NCBI RefSeq assembly: GCF_007672725.1
Contig: NZ_VDTC01000005.1
Span: forward strand, 62,001 to 126,000
Origin: Corynebacterium aurimucosum ATCC 700975
GTDB lineage: Bacteria; Actinomycetota; Actinomycetes; Mycobacteriales; Mycobacteriaceae
Reading direction: 5' to 3'
Length of the DNA: 64,000 nt
Below the pieces are notes generated by a model. That model searched no databases, was not told the DNA's origin, and saw only the letters and a program-made list of their open reading frames with translations. This document shows positions 30,009 to 38,985 of the stretch, in pieces; position 1 is the first letter of the stretch, and the number at the start of each line of letters is the position of its first letter. The translations under genes were made by a program, and so were the position numbers.

Positions 30009-31442
30009 GTGAATTTTCAGGACACTCAGCTAATCGGCGTTCTTGCTCGCGCGGACGCCACCGTCGCCCAGCTCAGTGGCCTCCTCAGTGGCCTGGTGGA
30101 ACGCTTCGCGCTTCACGACGCCCCCCTCTACCTCGTCGGCGGCTCCGTCCGCGATGCCCTGCTCGGCCGCCTGGGCAATGACCTCGACTTCACCACCCCG
30201 GCCCGGCCCGACGTGGTGTATTCGATTCTGGAGGAGTGGGCGGAAACCGTGTGGGATACCGGCATCGACTTCGGTACTGTCTCGGCGGCTTATAAGGGCC
30301 AGCAGATTGAGATCACCACCTTCCGCTCTGATAGCTACGACGGCGATTCCCGCAACCCCGAGGTGGTCTACGGCGACACGCTCGAGGGCGATCTCGTGCG
30401 CCGCGATTTCAAGGTCAACGCCATGGCCATCGAGCTGCGCCCGGACGGTACCCGTGAATTCCACGATCCAATGGGCGGACTCGATGACCTGGCGAATCGC
30501 ATCCTCGATACCCCGGATGCGCCGGAGATTTCCTTCCACGATGATCCTCTTCGCATGCTCCGCGCTGCGCGATTCGCGGCGCAGTTGGAGTTTGACGTCG
30601 CCCAGCGCGTGCGCGATGCCATGAAGGACATGGCCGCTGAAATCCAGCGCATCACCGTGGAGCGCGTGCAGGTGGAGCTCAACAAGCTCATCTGCGGTGT
30701 CGCGCCGTGGAAGGGTATTGACCTGCTCGTTGACTCAGGTATTGCGGACTATGTGTTTCCGGAGATCCCGGCATTGCGCATGGCCCCCGACGAGCACGCG
30801 CAGCACAAGGACGTGTACGCGCACTCGCTCACCGTGTTGCGCCAGGCCATGGAGCAGGAAGAGGACGGTCCCGACCTGATCCTGCGGTGGGCTGCCCTGC
30901 TCCATGACATTGGCAAGCCGGATACCCGCGACACTACTGACGGCAAGGTCAGCTTCCACCACCACGAGGTCGTGGGTGCGAAGCTCACCCGCAAGCGCCT
31001 GCGCAAGCTGAAATTCCCCAAGGCCACGACCGAAGATATCGGCCAGCTGGTCTACCTGCACATGCGTTTCCACGGTTTCGGCGATGGCCAGTGGACCGAT
31101 TCCGCCGTGCGCCGCTATGTCACCGATGCCGGCGATCTTCTCCCGCGCCTGCACAAACTTGTGCGAGCCGATTGCACCACCCGCAATGAGCGCAAGGCCC
31201 GCCGTCTCCAGCGCACGTACGATCAGCTGGAGGAACGCATCGCGGATATCGCGGCTAAGGAAGACCTCGCCCGTGTGCGCCCAGACCTCGACGGCAACGA
31301 GATCATGGAGATCCTCGGCCTTGAACCCGGCCCGGAGGTCGGCCAGGCCTGGTCTTACCTCAAGGAGCTGCGTCTGGAGGAAGGCCCTCTGGAGCGCGAG
31401 GTTGCTATTGCGAAGCTGCGCGAGTGGTGGAATTCTAGATAG
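30009..31442 (+). CDS. pcnA: CCA tRNA nucleotidyltransferase / poly(A) polymerase
   Basis: 477 residues from GTG 30009. Nucleotidyltransferase head [22 protein letters not shown] (catalytic DLD), RNA-binding part [12 protein letters not shown] and [20 protein letters not shown], then an HD domain ([30 protein letters not shown]). This is the actinobacterial CCA-adding enzyme (Rv3907c position). An upstream in-frame extension to 29805 was rejected because it runs antisense through the NUDIX gene. Confidence 0.94.
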   Translation: MNFQDTQLIGVLARADATVAQLSGLLSGLVERFALHDAPLYLVGGSVRDALLGRLGNDLDFTTPARPDVVYSILEEWAETVWDTGIDFGTVSAAYKGQQIEITTFRSDSYDGDSRNPEVVYGDTLEGDLVRRDFKVNAMAIELRPDGTREFHDPMGGLDDLANRILDTPDAPEISFHDDPLRMLRAARFAAQLEFDVAQRVRDAMKDMAAEIQRITVERVQVELNKLICGVAPWKGIDLLVDSGIADYVFPEIPALRMAPDEHAQHKDVYAHSLTVLRQAMEQEEDGPDLILRWAALLHDIGKPDTRDTTDGKVSFHHHEVVGAKLTRKRLRKLKFPKATTEDIGQLVYLHMRFHGFGDGQWTDSAVRRYVTDAGDLLPRLHKLVRADCTTRNERKARRLQRTYDQLEERIADIAAKEDLARVRPDLDGNEIMEILGLEPGPEVGQAWSYLKELRLEEGPLEREVAIAKLREWWNSR

Positions 31443-31444
31443 GG

Positions 31445-32044
31445 ATGTACGCAGACAGACTTTTCAACGCCCTCGAGCGCAATGATCCCGCCCCTGGCCA
31501 GCTCCTCGTGGCGGCTCCCGACGTCCTTGCGCCCCAGTACAATCGCTCCGTCATCCTTATCACCGAGCAACATGCGGGGCGTACGTATGGAGTGGATCTG
31601 ACCAAGCGCTCCGAGGTCGCGGTCTTCAACGTCATGCCGGAGTGGCTGCCCGTGGTGGCTAAGCCGCAGGCCCTTTACATCGGCGGCCCGCACGACCAGC
31701 AGGCGGCCATCGGCGTGGCGCTGACCAAACAGGGCGTCGACATCGAGAAACAGCCTTCGTTGAGCCGCCTCGCCCCACGTGTGGCACTCGTCGATCTGCG
31801 CGTGGGTCCCGATGCCGTCACCGAACTGGTGGAAGGTATGCGCTTTTTCGCTGGTCATTTCGAGTGGGGACCGGGCGAACTCGATGAGGAAATTGATCGC
31901 GGTGAGTGGTACGTGGCCCCTGCGCTGCCCCAGGACGTGGTCTCCTCCGGATCGACAGATACGTGGTCAGACGTCATGCGCCGCCAAGCCATGCCCCTGC
32001 CGATGTTTGCTACTTTCCCGCGTTATATCGATGAAGATAATTAG
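31445..32044 (+). CDS. YqgE/AlgH family protein (UPF0301)
   Basis: 199 residues; PAPGQLLVAAPDVLAPQYNRSVILITEQHAGRTYGVDLTK and ALYIGGPHDQQAAIGVA match the YqgE family, and RFFAGHFEWGPGELDEEIDRGEWYVAPA is its conserved C-terminal block. Biochemical role unknown. It starts 2 bp after pcnA, so co-transcribed. Confidence 0.92.
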   Translation: MYADRLFNALERNDPAPGQLLVAAPDVLAPQYNRSVILITEQHAGRTYGVDLTKRSEVAVFNVMPEWLPVVAKPQALYIGGPHDQQAAIGVALTKQGVDIEKQPSLSRLAPRVALVDLRVGPDAVTELVEGMRFFAGHFEWGPGELDEEIDRGEWYVAPALPQDVVSSGSTDTWSDVMRRQAMPLPMFATFPRYIDEDN

Positions 32045-32079
32045 AGTTCCTCTCCGCCCTCTGCGCTAACATCTCTGCC

Positions 32080-32781
32080 ATGCGTGCGGAGATCATCAAG
32101 GCAATACGGACCTGCATGCCCATCGCCGTGGGGGTGGTGCCGCTGGGCCTCGCCTTCGGCGTGCTCATGGTCCAGACCGGTTTCGACTGGTGGTGGACCC
32201 CCATCTTTTCCATCGTTATTTACGCTGGTTCGATGGAGTTCCTCGCCATTTCCATGGTGACCGGCGGCGTGACGCCCGCCGTTGCCGCGGTGACGGGTTT
32301 CATGGTGAACTTCCGCCACATCTTCTACGGGTTAACCTTTCCGCGCGATGAGATTCGGAATCGTTTCGGCCGCGCCTATTCCACGTACGCGCTGACCGAC
32401 GAATCCTATGCCGTTCTTTCTGCCTTCCCCCGTGTTTCGCGCCCGAGTGGTGCATTTGTCTTCACCGTGCAGCTTTTCTGCCAGGTGCTGTGGGTTGTCT
32501 CGGGCATCATTGGTGCGCTGGCAGGCCAGGCTATTCCGCCCTCGGTGAAGGGTCTGGATTTCGCCCTCGTTGCCTTGTTCATTGTCCTAGCGATTGATTC
32601 CTTCCAGAACAACATGGATTACTCGCTTCCGCTGTCTGCTGCGGTCCTGGGTGTCCTCGCGGGCTGTCTGTTTCCAGGGCAGCTACTCATGGTGGCGCTG
32701 AGCGCCTACTTCCTGCTCCTGGTGGTGCGCTACCTTTCCCCTCGTGCCGACAGCGCGATGATTCTACGCAGGGAGTCCTAA
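32080..32781 (+). CDS. brnF: Branched-chain amino acid exporter large subunit (AzlC/BrnF)
   Basis: 233 residues, about seven membrane segments; PIAVGVVPLGLAFGVLMVQTGFDWWWTPIFSIVIYAGSMEFLAISM and VNFRHIFYGLTFP are the AzlC signature. In C. glutamicum BrnFE exports Ile, Leu, Val and Met. Its stop overlaps the next start (TAATG). The lrp regulator usually beside brnFE in C. glutamicum is not present here. Confidence 0.9.
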   Translation: MRAEIIKAIRTCMPIAVGVVPLGLAFGVLMVQTGFDWWWTPIFSIVIYAGSMEFLAISMVTGGVTPAVAAVTGFMVNFRHIFYGLTFPRDEIRNRFGRAYSTYALTDESYAVLSAFPRVSRPSGAFVFTVQLFCQVLWVVSGIIGALAGQAIPPSVKGLDFALVALFIVLAIDSFQNNMDYSLPLSAAVLGVLAGCLFPGQLLMVALSAYFLLLVVRYLSPRADSAMILRRES

Positions 32782-33113
32782 TGCCAGCTGGAGTAACCCT
32801 GGGCAGCATCCTCGCCGTGCTTATCCCCGTCGGGGTGGTGACGGTTGTTTTGCGCTGGCTTCCCTTCGTCTTTGTGAAGGCCCTGAAGGATAGCCAATTC
32901 ATCAGCATGCTGGGCTTCACTATGCCCGTGGGCGTGATGACGGTCCTGGTGGTTTACACCTTGTTTAGTCAGACCCAAGACACGGGAAGCTTTGTGGCTC
33001 CCCTTGTAGGTGCCGCGGCTACTGCCCTGTTGCACCTGTGGCGCCGCAACTCCGGCTTGTCCATCTTCGGAGGCACCGCCGTGTACATGCTGTTGGTGAA
33101 CGTGGTGCTTTAA
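32781..33113 (+). CDS. brnE: Branched-chain amino acid exporter small subunit (AzlD/BrnE)
   Basis: 110 residues with four hydrophobic segments; TVVLRWLPFVFVKALKDSQFISMLGFTMPVGVMTVLVVYTL matches AzlD. It forms the two-subunit permease with the preceding gene. It converges with the next gene; their stops overlap by 4 bp. Confidence 0.9.
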   Translation: MPAGVTLGSILAVLIPVGVVTVVLRWLPFVFVKALKDSQFISMLGFTMPVGVMTVLVVYTLFSQTQDTGSFVAPLVGAAATALLHLWRRNSGLSIFGGTAVYMLLVNVVL

Positions 33114-33418
33114 AAGTCCCCGTAGAGGGCGATGGCCTCTGTCCACAAGGAGTGGAACTGGAAGGCGTCGATAAGCTCGGCATTGATGTCGGGGAATGCG
33201 TCGTAGGTGTCGGGGTGTGGAACCACGCGCTGTGGGACCTCGGCATTGCCCACTGAGGTCTCCGGTGTCGCAGCGCCGACGATGGAGTCATTCGGAGCGA
33301 GGGCGATCATGCGCAGCATGGAGCAGGCCTCAGCGTTGATTTCCTCAAGCTCCGCGATGTGTGTGGCTGTGCCGACCTCCGGGATGGTCATGGTGGTGCG
33401 AACATAAAGCTTTTTCAT
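33110..33418 (-). CDS. Small conserved protein of unknown function
   Basis: 102 residues, cytosolic: MKKLYVRTTMTIPEVGTATHIAELEEINAEACSMLRMIAL ... FQFHSLWTEAIALYGDF. A beta-strand start, an alternating acidic helix and a C-terminal helix are visible, but no family is recognised. It is probably read from the same direction as the SBF-like transporter, 6 bp upstream. Confidence 0.65.
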   Translation of the reverse strand: MKKLYVRTTMTIPEVGTATHIAELEEINAEACSMLRMIALAPNDSIVGAATPETSVGNAEVPQRVVPHPDTYDAFPDINAELIDAFQFHSLWTEAIALYGDF

Positions 33419-33424
33419 GTGCTC

Positions 33425-34384
33425 TCACTCTACCCGGGCGTAGCGTGCCGCCATAGACGCGCAGATCATCAATTGGACCTGGTGGTAAATCATGAGAGGA
33501 AGGATGAGCAGCCCCAACGAGGTGCCGCCGGAGGCAAAAATCACCGAGGCCATGGGCAATCCGGTGGCCAGGGATTTCTTTGACCCGCAGAACTGAATAG
33601 CAATGGTGTCTTCCCTGTCGAACCCCAGCTTCTGGCTGACCACCTTGGTGAGCCAGAGCATGAAGAAGACAAGCGCGGAGGAAAAGGCAATCTGGAATAG
33701 GATTTGCCATACGCTAATCGACGCCCAAATCCCGTCCACCATTCCCTTAGAAAAGGCCGCATAGACGACCATCGCGATGGATCCTCGGTCCACCACCTTT
33801 GTGGCTTTGCTTGCTGCGAGTTTGCCCACCCATTTTCTGGTGAGCTGGCCGAGTAGGAATGGCAAAAGCAAAAGTGTTGAGATCTCCACGAATACGGAGC
33901 TATCGATATGGATTCCGTGTCCCGCGCCCATCAGCGCCATGACGAGCAATGGCGTAAGCAGAACTCCCGCGAGGTTTGACGCAGACGCAGAGACGATTGC
34001 CCCGGGAACATTTCCGCGGGCGATCGAGGTAAAGGCTACCGACGATTGCACTGTGGACGGTACAAGCGTGAGGTAGAGAATTCCCAAGTAAAGATCGTTT
34101 GGGATGAACGCGGTGAGCGGCCTGAGTGCGAGGCCGATGACCGGGTAGACCACAAAGGTAAACGCCAGAATAGTGAGGTGGAGTTTCCAGTGTTTGATCC
34201 CGTTGATGGCTTCGCGAGTGGAGAGTCGGGCGCCGTAGAGAAAGAAGAGAAGGGCGATCGCTATATTCGTGAGGACATCGAAGCTGTCTGCAAAGCTTCC
34301 CCGCGCGGGAAAAACAATAGCGATTGCGACGGCGCACAGGATGAGGACGATGAGGGGGTCGAGTCTTTTGAGGCGCTCAATCAT
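33425..34384 (-). CDS. SBF-like (bile acid:Na+ symporter family) transporter
   Basis: 319 residues with about ten membrane helices. TNIAIALLFFLYGARLSTREAINGIKHWKLHLTILAFTFVVYPVIG and FCGSKKSLATGLPMASVIF are hallmarks of the SBF-like (YfeH/PF13593) branch. Substrate unknown. A parS site lies 26 bp upstream of its start. Confidence 0.85.
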   Translation of the reverse strand: MIERLKRLDPLIVLILCAVAIAIVFPARGSFADSFDVLTNIAIALLFFLYGARLSTREAINGIKHWKLHLTILAFTFVVYPVIGLALRPLTAFIPNDLYLGILYLTLVPSTVQSSVAFTSIARGNVPGAIVSASASNLAGVLLTPLLVMALMGAGHGIHIDSSVFVEISTLLLLPFLLGQLTRKWVGKLAASKATKVVDRGSIAMVVYAAFSKGMVDGIWASISVWQILFQIAFSSALVFFMLWLTKVVSQKLGFDREDTIAIQFCGSKKSLATGLPMASVIFASGGTSLGLLILPLMIYHQVQLMICASMAARYARVE

Positions 34385-34410
34385 AGAAGAGAGTCTAGAC
34401 GCCCCTCACG

Positions 34411-34424
34411 GTTTCACGTGAAAC
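34411..34424. promoter_or_regulatory. parS site 1
   Basis: GTTTCACGTGAAAC, a perfect 14-bp palindrome and the standard ParB-binding parS core; flanks give GGTTTCACGTGAAACA (15 of 16 to TGTTTCACGTGAAACA). Intergenic, about 24 kb from the DnaA boxes. Confidence 0.95.
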
Positions 34425-34460
34425 ATCTTTTCAAACCCCCTGAGTCTCCGGGGATATCCA

Positions 34461-34832
34461 TTAGGCGGAGACGTTTTTGACTGTTCCCCCGTTGTTTTCC
34501 ACTCCGTACTCAGTGAGCGGTTTAGGGCTGGGGCCGCCGGTGACTTCGCCGCTGCTGAGGTCAAAGCTTGAGTAGTGGCTCGTGCATGTGGCGGTCAAGC
34601 CTTCAATCTTCGTGATGAGGGATCCCTGGTGCGGGCAGGTCTGCGAATATGCCTTGAACTCTCCCTCGGTGGGTTGAGCGAAGATCACCTTGTCCACAAT
34701 GATGGCGGAGCCAACGGGGATTTCCGTCGCTGCGACTTCCGCGGAAGGTTCCTTACCGCAGGCGGCGAGGTAGGCCCCAGCAAAGGTGGTCGCAGTACCG
34801 AGCAGGAAAAGGCGGCGTGAACACGTAGTCAT
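34461..34832 (-). CDS. Rieske 2Fe-2S lipoprotein without the usual disulfide
   Basis: 123 residues from ATG 34832. The N-terminus has SRRLFLLG (twin-Arg-like) and a lipobox LAAC, so it is probably an exported lipoprotein. The cluster ligands are in CPHQGS (C-x-H) and CTSHYSSFD (C-x2-H), 14 residues between, then GGPSPKPL. The two extra cysteines that make a disulfide in classical Rieske proteins are Ser here. Role unknown; perhaps electron transfer at the outer membrane face. Confidence 0.85.
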   Translation of the reverse strand: MTTCSRRLFLLGTATTFAGAYLAACGKEPSAEVAATEIPVGSAIIVDKVIFAQPTEGEFKAYSQTCPHQGSLITKIEGLTATCTSHYSSFDLSSGEVTGGPSPKPLTEYGVENNGGTVKNVSA

Positions 34833-34884
34833 GTGGTTTACTCTATCTGATTCATTGGCTGTGTAGGGAGAGGACAATGTCCTG

Positions 34885-35109
34885 TTAGCTAAGTTTGCCG
34901 TCCCACACGGGAAGCTCCTCTTCCCTGCTGCCACTGAAATCGTAGGCACCGTATGATGTGCCGACATCGCTATAGATCGTCCCAGCTTCGTTGTGTGCTC
35001 CGCGACGTTCTCCGGCGAGTGCATACATGGCCCCCGCGCCGAGGATGCTGAGGCTGAGCGCTGTTGCAGCGACGAGCCGTAGCGCTTTAGTTTTGGTGCT
35101 CGTGGTCAT
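34885..35109 (-). CDS. Small secreted protein, unknown
   Basis: 74 residues from ATG 35109 (MTTSTKTKALRLVAATALSLSILGAGAMYALA), a clear signal peptide or N-terminal anchor, followed by a short polar tail with DVGTSYGAYDFSG. It lies 52 bp upstream of the Rieske gene on the same strand. An in-frame start 19 codons upstream was rejected because it lacks a signal-like N-terminus. Confidence 0.6.
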   Translation of the reverse strand: MTTSTKTKALRLVAATALSLSILGAGAMYALAGERRGAHNEAGTIYSDVGTSYGAYDFSGSREEELPVWDGKLS

Positions 35110-35332
35110 GAACACGATCGTGCGCCGCCCGACTCCTGTTGTCACGTCACACTGCCGTGTTCCCAAGTAATTGATGTTTAGCTCTCAGCGCTCACACAGC
35201 GCAAAGAAAGGTGGCCACATCAATCATCGGGTCTACCCGGTGTTGATCTGGCCACCTAAAATATAGTTTGTGATGAAATAATATGGGGACTTCTGTCTGC
35301 CCAGATTACGTCACTGTGCTTAAAAAGTCGCT

Positions 35333-35797
35333 CTAGTCTCGGCCCGTCTTGTCGGCGTGTTGTGCTGCGGCACGGATCGCGGAGACGTCGACAGCCGGCG
35401 CCTCTCCCCCGCAGCCGCCGTCGCCACAGTTGCAGGAATCGCCGCAACCATCGTCGTCTTTATGGGCTTGGTCCCACAGGTAGGCCGCGCGGGCACCCAT
35501 GTTGGAGCCGATGGAGAGCGCGAGGACAGCTACGACGGCTGTGAGTGCGGGGATTAGCCACATCCAACCTTCGGCGCGAAGCGCGATAACGCCACCGAAA
35601 ACGAGAGCGATGCCTCCCAGGAACCAGAACGGGCCCGCAATAGCGTGGGCGTTGTCCCATGCCTCCCGGGTTTTGCGGATCTCCGCGAGACGCAATCCAA
35701 CAACACTGTTGCCGGGGAGTTTACGGAGTGTGGCAAGGCCGCCGACGATGATGAGGACCGCGGCAAGGATGAGGAAGATGATTCCGACTACGAGCAT
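35333..35797 (-). CDS. SdpI-family membrane protein with cysteine-rich tail
   Basis: 154 residues with three or four membrane segments. LPGNSVVGLRLAEIRKTREAWDNAHAIAGPFWFLGG is the SdpI motif (immunity protein family of B. subtilis SdpC). Unusual is the cytosolic-looking tail DDDGCGDSCNCGDGGCGG, with five cysteines in about 15 residues, a likely metal site. No toxin gene is next to it. Confidence 0.8.
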   Translation of the reverse strand: MLVVGIIFLILAAVLIIVGGLATLRKLPGNSVVGLRLAEIRKTREAWDNAHAIAGPFWFLGGIALVFGGVIALRAEGWMWLIPALTAVVAVLALSIGSNMGARAAYLWDQAHKDDDGCGDSCNCGDGGCGGEAPAVDVSAIRAAAQHADKTGRD

Positions 35798-35954
35798 GCG
35801 TCTAAGTCTATCCCGCTTCCTAGCTAGCGAGAAAGCTGGTTCAATTTATTCGTTTCGTGCTGTAATATACATTTCGTGTCGCTTGGTAGATAAATAAGCG
35901 TTTATCGCCGGGCGAGAAACTCGTAGTGGTATCAACCATAGAAAAGACTCAATC

Positions 35955-37190
35955 ATGACATTCAAGAGTGTTCTCAACTCTCTGCTGTTCAAGATTATCG
36001 TAGCGATAGTCTTGGGCATCATAGTTAGCCAATTCGCCCCCGAGTGGTTCGGCAGGGCCTTCGCAACATACAACGGACTGTTCTCGAATTTTCTTGGCTT
36101 CTTCATCCCCATTCTGATTCTTGCTCTCGTGGCACCGGCAATCGCGGGCCTCGGGCGCGGTGCCGGCAAGTGGCTGGGTATTACTGCCGGAATTGCGTAT
36201 GGTTCCACTATCGTGGCAGGCCTCGTTGCCTACGGTTTGACCCAGGTCCTGTACCCCACGTTGCTTGGTGGGCAGACGCTCAACACTGATGTTGCTGACA
36301 TCGATGCCGGAGCGCTCGAGCCCTACTTCACCGTTGAGATGCCGGCTCCATTCGAAGTTATGACGGCGCTGCTGTTGTCCTTCTGCGTTGGCGTGGCGAT
36401 GACCACTGTGAAATCCGACAACCTTTACGCGATTACTAAAGAATTTGAGAACGTCGTCATCAAGGTGATCTGGGGCTTTGTGATTCCCCTCCTGCCGTTC
36501 TATATCTTTGGCATGTTCCTATCCTTGGGTATGAATGGCAATATCGGGACGGTCCTCGTTGCCTTCGCCAAGGTTCTTTTGCTTGCGGTCCTCATGACGC
36601 TGGTTTACCTCGTGCTTCAATACATCATCGCCGGCGCAATTGCGGGTAAGAATCCATTCCGCGCATTGAAGAACATGGCACCGGCCTACTTCACCGCGTT
36701 GGGTACTTCCTCTTCGGCGGCGACGATTCCGGTGACGTTGGACGCCACGTTGAAGAACGGTATTACCAAGCCCGTTGCTGGCTTTGTCATCCCCCTCTGT
36801 GCGACCATTCACCTGTCAGGTTCGATGATCAAGCTGACGTTGTACGCCTTCGCGATTGTGTACATGGCAGATGGTATGGAAGCAGATTTGGGTAAGGCCT
36901 TGGGCTTCATCCTGCTTCTTGGAATCATGATGATCGCGGCCCCCGGTGTTCCGGGCGGTGCCGTGATGGTTGCTGTTGGTCTGTTGCAATCCAATATGGG
37001 CTTTGATGATTCGATGGTGGCACTGATGATTGCCGCTTACATCGCTATCGATTCCGTGGGTACGGCCGCGAACGTTACTGGCGACGGCGCTATCGCCATG
37101 ATTGTTGACCGTTTCGCTCGTAATAAAATTGATGGATTGGAGGCCGAGGCCGACGCCTCTGCTGCCGACGAGGAGCTCAGCAAAGCTTAG
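35955..37190 (+). CDS. Dicarboxylate/amino acid:cation symporter (DAACS)
   Basis: 411 residues. The glutamate-transporter fold is clear: ALGTSSSAATIPVTLDATLKNG (serine-rich HP1), CATIHLSGSMIKLT (TM7) and APGVPGGAVMVAVGLLQ (HP2), ending with DSVGTAANVTGDGAIAMIVDRF. Likely a Na+- or H+-coupled importer for Ser/Thr or a dicarboxylate. Its stop codon lies inside a 13-bp tandem repeat that runs into parS site 2. Confidence 0.9.
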   Translation: MTFKSVLNSLLFKIIVAIVLGIIVSQFAPEWFGRAFATYNGLFSNFLGFFIPILILALVAPAIAGLGRGAGKWLGITAGIAYGSTIVAGLVAYGLTQVLYPTLLGGQTLNTDVADIDAGALEPYFTVEMPAPFEVMTALLLSFCVGVAMTTVKSDNLYAITKEFENVVIKVIWGFVIPLLPFYIFGMFLSLGMNGNIGTVLVAFAKVLLLAVLMTLVYLVLQYIIAGAIAGKNPFRALKNMAPAYFTALGTSSSAATIPVTLDATLKNGITKPVAGFVIPLCATIHLSGSMIKLTLYAFAIVYMADGMEADLGKALGFILLLGIMMIAAPGVPGGAVMVAVGLLQSNMGFDDSMVALMIAAYIAIDSVGTAANVTGDGAIAMIVDRFARNKIDGLEAEADASAADEELSKA

Positions 37191-37208
37191 GTTTCAAGCT
37201 TAGGTTTC
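37183..37208. repeat. 13-bp tandem repeat running into parS site 2
   Basis: AAGCTTAGGTTTC occurs twice in a row (37183-37195, 37196-37208). The first copy contains the symporter stop codon; the last 5 bases of the second copy are the left half of parS site 2. A slippage duplication has thus copied a parS half-site. Confidence 0.85.
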
Positions 37209-37217
37209 ACGTGAAAC
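37204..37217. promoter_or_regulatory. parS site 2
   Basis: GTTTCACGTGAAAC, 13 bp after the symporter stop; full 16-mer GGTTTCACGTGAAACC. Confidence 0.95.
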
Positions 37218-37256
37218 CCTGAGAGCTTCCCCCTCCCCTAGCTTGCGTTCCATTTC

Positions 37257-37276
37257 TGGTCTATACGTCTAGACCA
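37257..37276. promoter_or_regulatory. Palindrome with two GTNTANAC (HutC-type) sites
   Basis: TGGTCTATACGTCTAGACCA has 7-bp inverted ends, and its centre holds GTCTATAC and GTCTAGAC side by side (37259-37274), both fitting the GTNTANAC pattern of HutC-subfamily GntR regulators. It lies 189 bp before the HNH gene. A second inverted repeat, TTAGAA-6-TTCTAA, is at 37407-37424. No HutC-type gene is in the window, so the binder is unknown. Confidence 0.4.
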
Positions 37277-37464
37277 ATCAATTGGAAGGTTGGCTGCGGG
37301 AGGGGGAATTTTATATGCCTTGTTGCCGACGTCGCGGGCCGCTCGGTCGTGCAAGGAGCTCCCCAAAAACTCCGCCGAAAACCGAAATGACTCTTGTGGG
37401 ACGAGCTTAGAACAGGTATTCTAAAGGTGGGAGTGGGGGAAGCAATTATCCGGCTAATTTAGGG

Positions 37465-38760
37465 ATGCAGCTCCCCATGGGAATCACAACAAATTCTTCA
37501 ACCTCGGTACCTACTGCGTATTTTTCTCACTCAAACCCGCATGATCCAGAATGTATGGCGGGTCAACTCATGCGAAGAATAGAGTATGAGTTTTGGTCAC
37601 GTGTCCAGCCACCGCTCGACGCAGATTCAGACACTGCATTTATGACCCTTGGTCAAAAGACGGGAAAGTCTCCGGCACATGTGGCGCGGAATGTCATGGG
37701 GCTTATTCGTCTCAGTGAATTGCCGAAGGTGAAGGCGATGCAAGACTCTGAATACCTACTCGATATGCAAGCCTTGGTTGCTATTGATCAAGTACTGGCA
37801 AAGCTGGGCAACCCTATTCCGTCAGTTATCTCAGAGATCGATAGTCAATTGGCGGCGTGGCTAACACCGACTAAACCCAACCATGTTTTTCCCAGCGCAG
37901 AAAAGATTCGGCGCAAGGTACGCGACATCGCTAAGGTCTTGGATGATTCGATCGCGTTCCGGGATAAGCGGAAGAAGAACCGGTATTCACTCCTCACCCG
38001 GGGAGAACGTGCCTCGATCGAGTTAGAGGTCGATAGCAACGTCGGCGTCGTAATCCACGAGACAATCAAGCTGGCTGCAAAGGAGCATGACGTCTCAATG
38101 GCGGATGCCTTAGTTCTCCTCATTACGGGCAAGATTCAGCCGGAGGCTGGAAAAGTTGTTGTGCATGAATTCAAAGCCACTGACGTGGAGGGAGCGCCGG
38201 TCTATGTTCAGGGACACGGCTGGACCGGTGAAGGAGTCCCAGCGTCGAGAACTGTGACGAGAGACTTTAGTGAAGCACCAGAACCGTGCGAAGGCTACCA
38301 GCCCTCAGATGTGACGCGAAAGTATGTCGAAGGGCGCGACGGGACCTGTCGGGCGCCTGGCTGTAATCGACCGGCGTGGACATGCCAACTGGACCACAGG
38401 ATTAACTACGCCGATGGTGGCCCTACGCACCCATCTAACCTGGTTGCCCTTTGTCAGCACCACCACAACATGAAAACTGACGGACGGGCTTTCTATATCC
38501 TGGACCCAGTTACTGGTGATGTTGTCTGGTTGTTTGAGGACGGCACCTGGGCGGTGACTGAAGCAACCGGCCCTCTGGCCCCGGCGTCTAAGGTGTGGGC
38601 ACGAACCGTCGCGGAAGACGTCATTGCTCACCGGCGGAAGATGCACGAAGAGGCCAAAGCCTTGAAGGTTGAGCTTGATGGCGGAGAGTTGGTCGAAGTC
38701 TTCGACAGGACGGACCCGGCGGATCGCTACTCGAACGCATCCGATGATATCCCCTTCTGA
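37465..38760 (+). CDS. HNH endonuclease-type protein (DUF222/13E12-like)
   Basis: 431 residues. The C-terminal HNH block is CRAPGCNRPAWTCQLDHRINYADGGPTHPSNLVALCQHHHNMK (about 292-335), with the CxxxC and HxxxH residues of the zinc-finger HNH form. The N-terminal half is the helical DUF222-like domain. Such genes are common and multi-copy in corynebacteria and mycobacteria; biological role unknown. ATG at 37477 is an alternative start. It is flanked by parS sites 2 and 3. Confidence 0.85.
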   Translation: MQLPMGITTNSSTSVPTAYFSHSNPHDPECMAGQLMRRIEYEFWSRVQPPLDADSDTAFMTLGQKTGKSPAHVARNVMGLIRLSELPKVKAMQDSEYLLDMQALVAIDQVLAKLGNPIPSVISEIDSQLAAWLTPTKPNHVFPSAEKIRRKVRDIAKVLDDSIAFRDKRKKNRYSLLTRGERASIELEVDSNVGVVIHETIKLAAKEHDVSMADALVLLITGKIQPEAGKVVVHEFKATDVEGAPVYVQGHGWTGEGVPASRTVTRDFSEAPEPCEGYQPSDVTRKYVEGRDGTCRAPGCNRPAWTCQLDHRINYADGGPTHPSNLVALCQHHHNMKTDGRAFYILDPVTGDVVWLFEDGTWAVTEATGPLAPASKVWARTVAEDVIAHRRKMHEEAKALKVELDGGELVEVFDRTDPADRYSNASDDIPF

Positions 38761-38891
38761 GGGCCAAGAGACTATCGCTGTTGGGGATTAGGGAATTAAG
38801 GAGGCTTTGGAAGGCACAGAAGGCGGCATTATTAGTGATTGCTGGCTACAACGACGGTAGCCGATGGGCTTGTGCATATGGAACACGCGCT

Positions 38892-38905
38892 GTTTCACGT
38901 GAAAC
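38892..38905. promoter_or_regulatory. parS site 3
   Basis: GTTTCACGTGAAAC between the HNH gene and the end of trpA; 16-mer TGTTTCACGTGAAACG. Confidence 0.95.
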
Positions 38906-38985
38906 GACCCCTTCCATCGTGACGCGTGGTGGCGCACGACGTGATGGAAGAGGCCGAGGTGGGTCAGGATTGTTCGGGAAAGCGC

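Noticed and set aside
33110-33418. Small gene as an Lrp-type regulator of brnFE
   Set aside because: No helix-turn-helix and only 102 residues; it does not resemble Lrp.
37465-38760. HNH protein as a mobile group II intron or phage nuclease
   Set aside because: No reverse transcriptase, terminase or repeats nearby; the DUF222-type N-terminus fits the common actinobacterial family.
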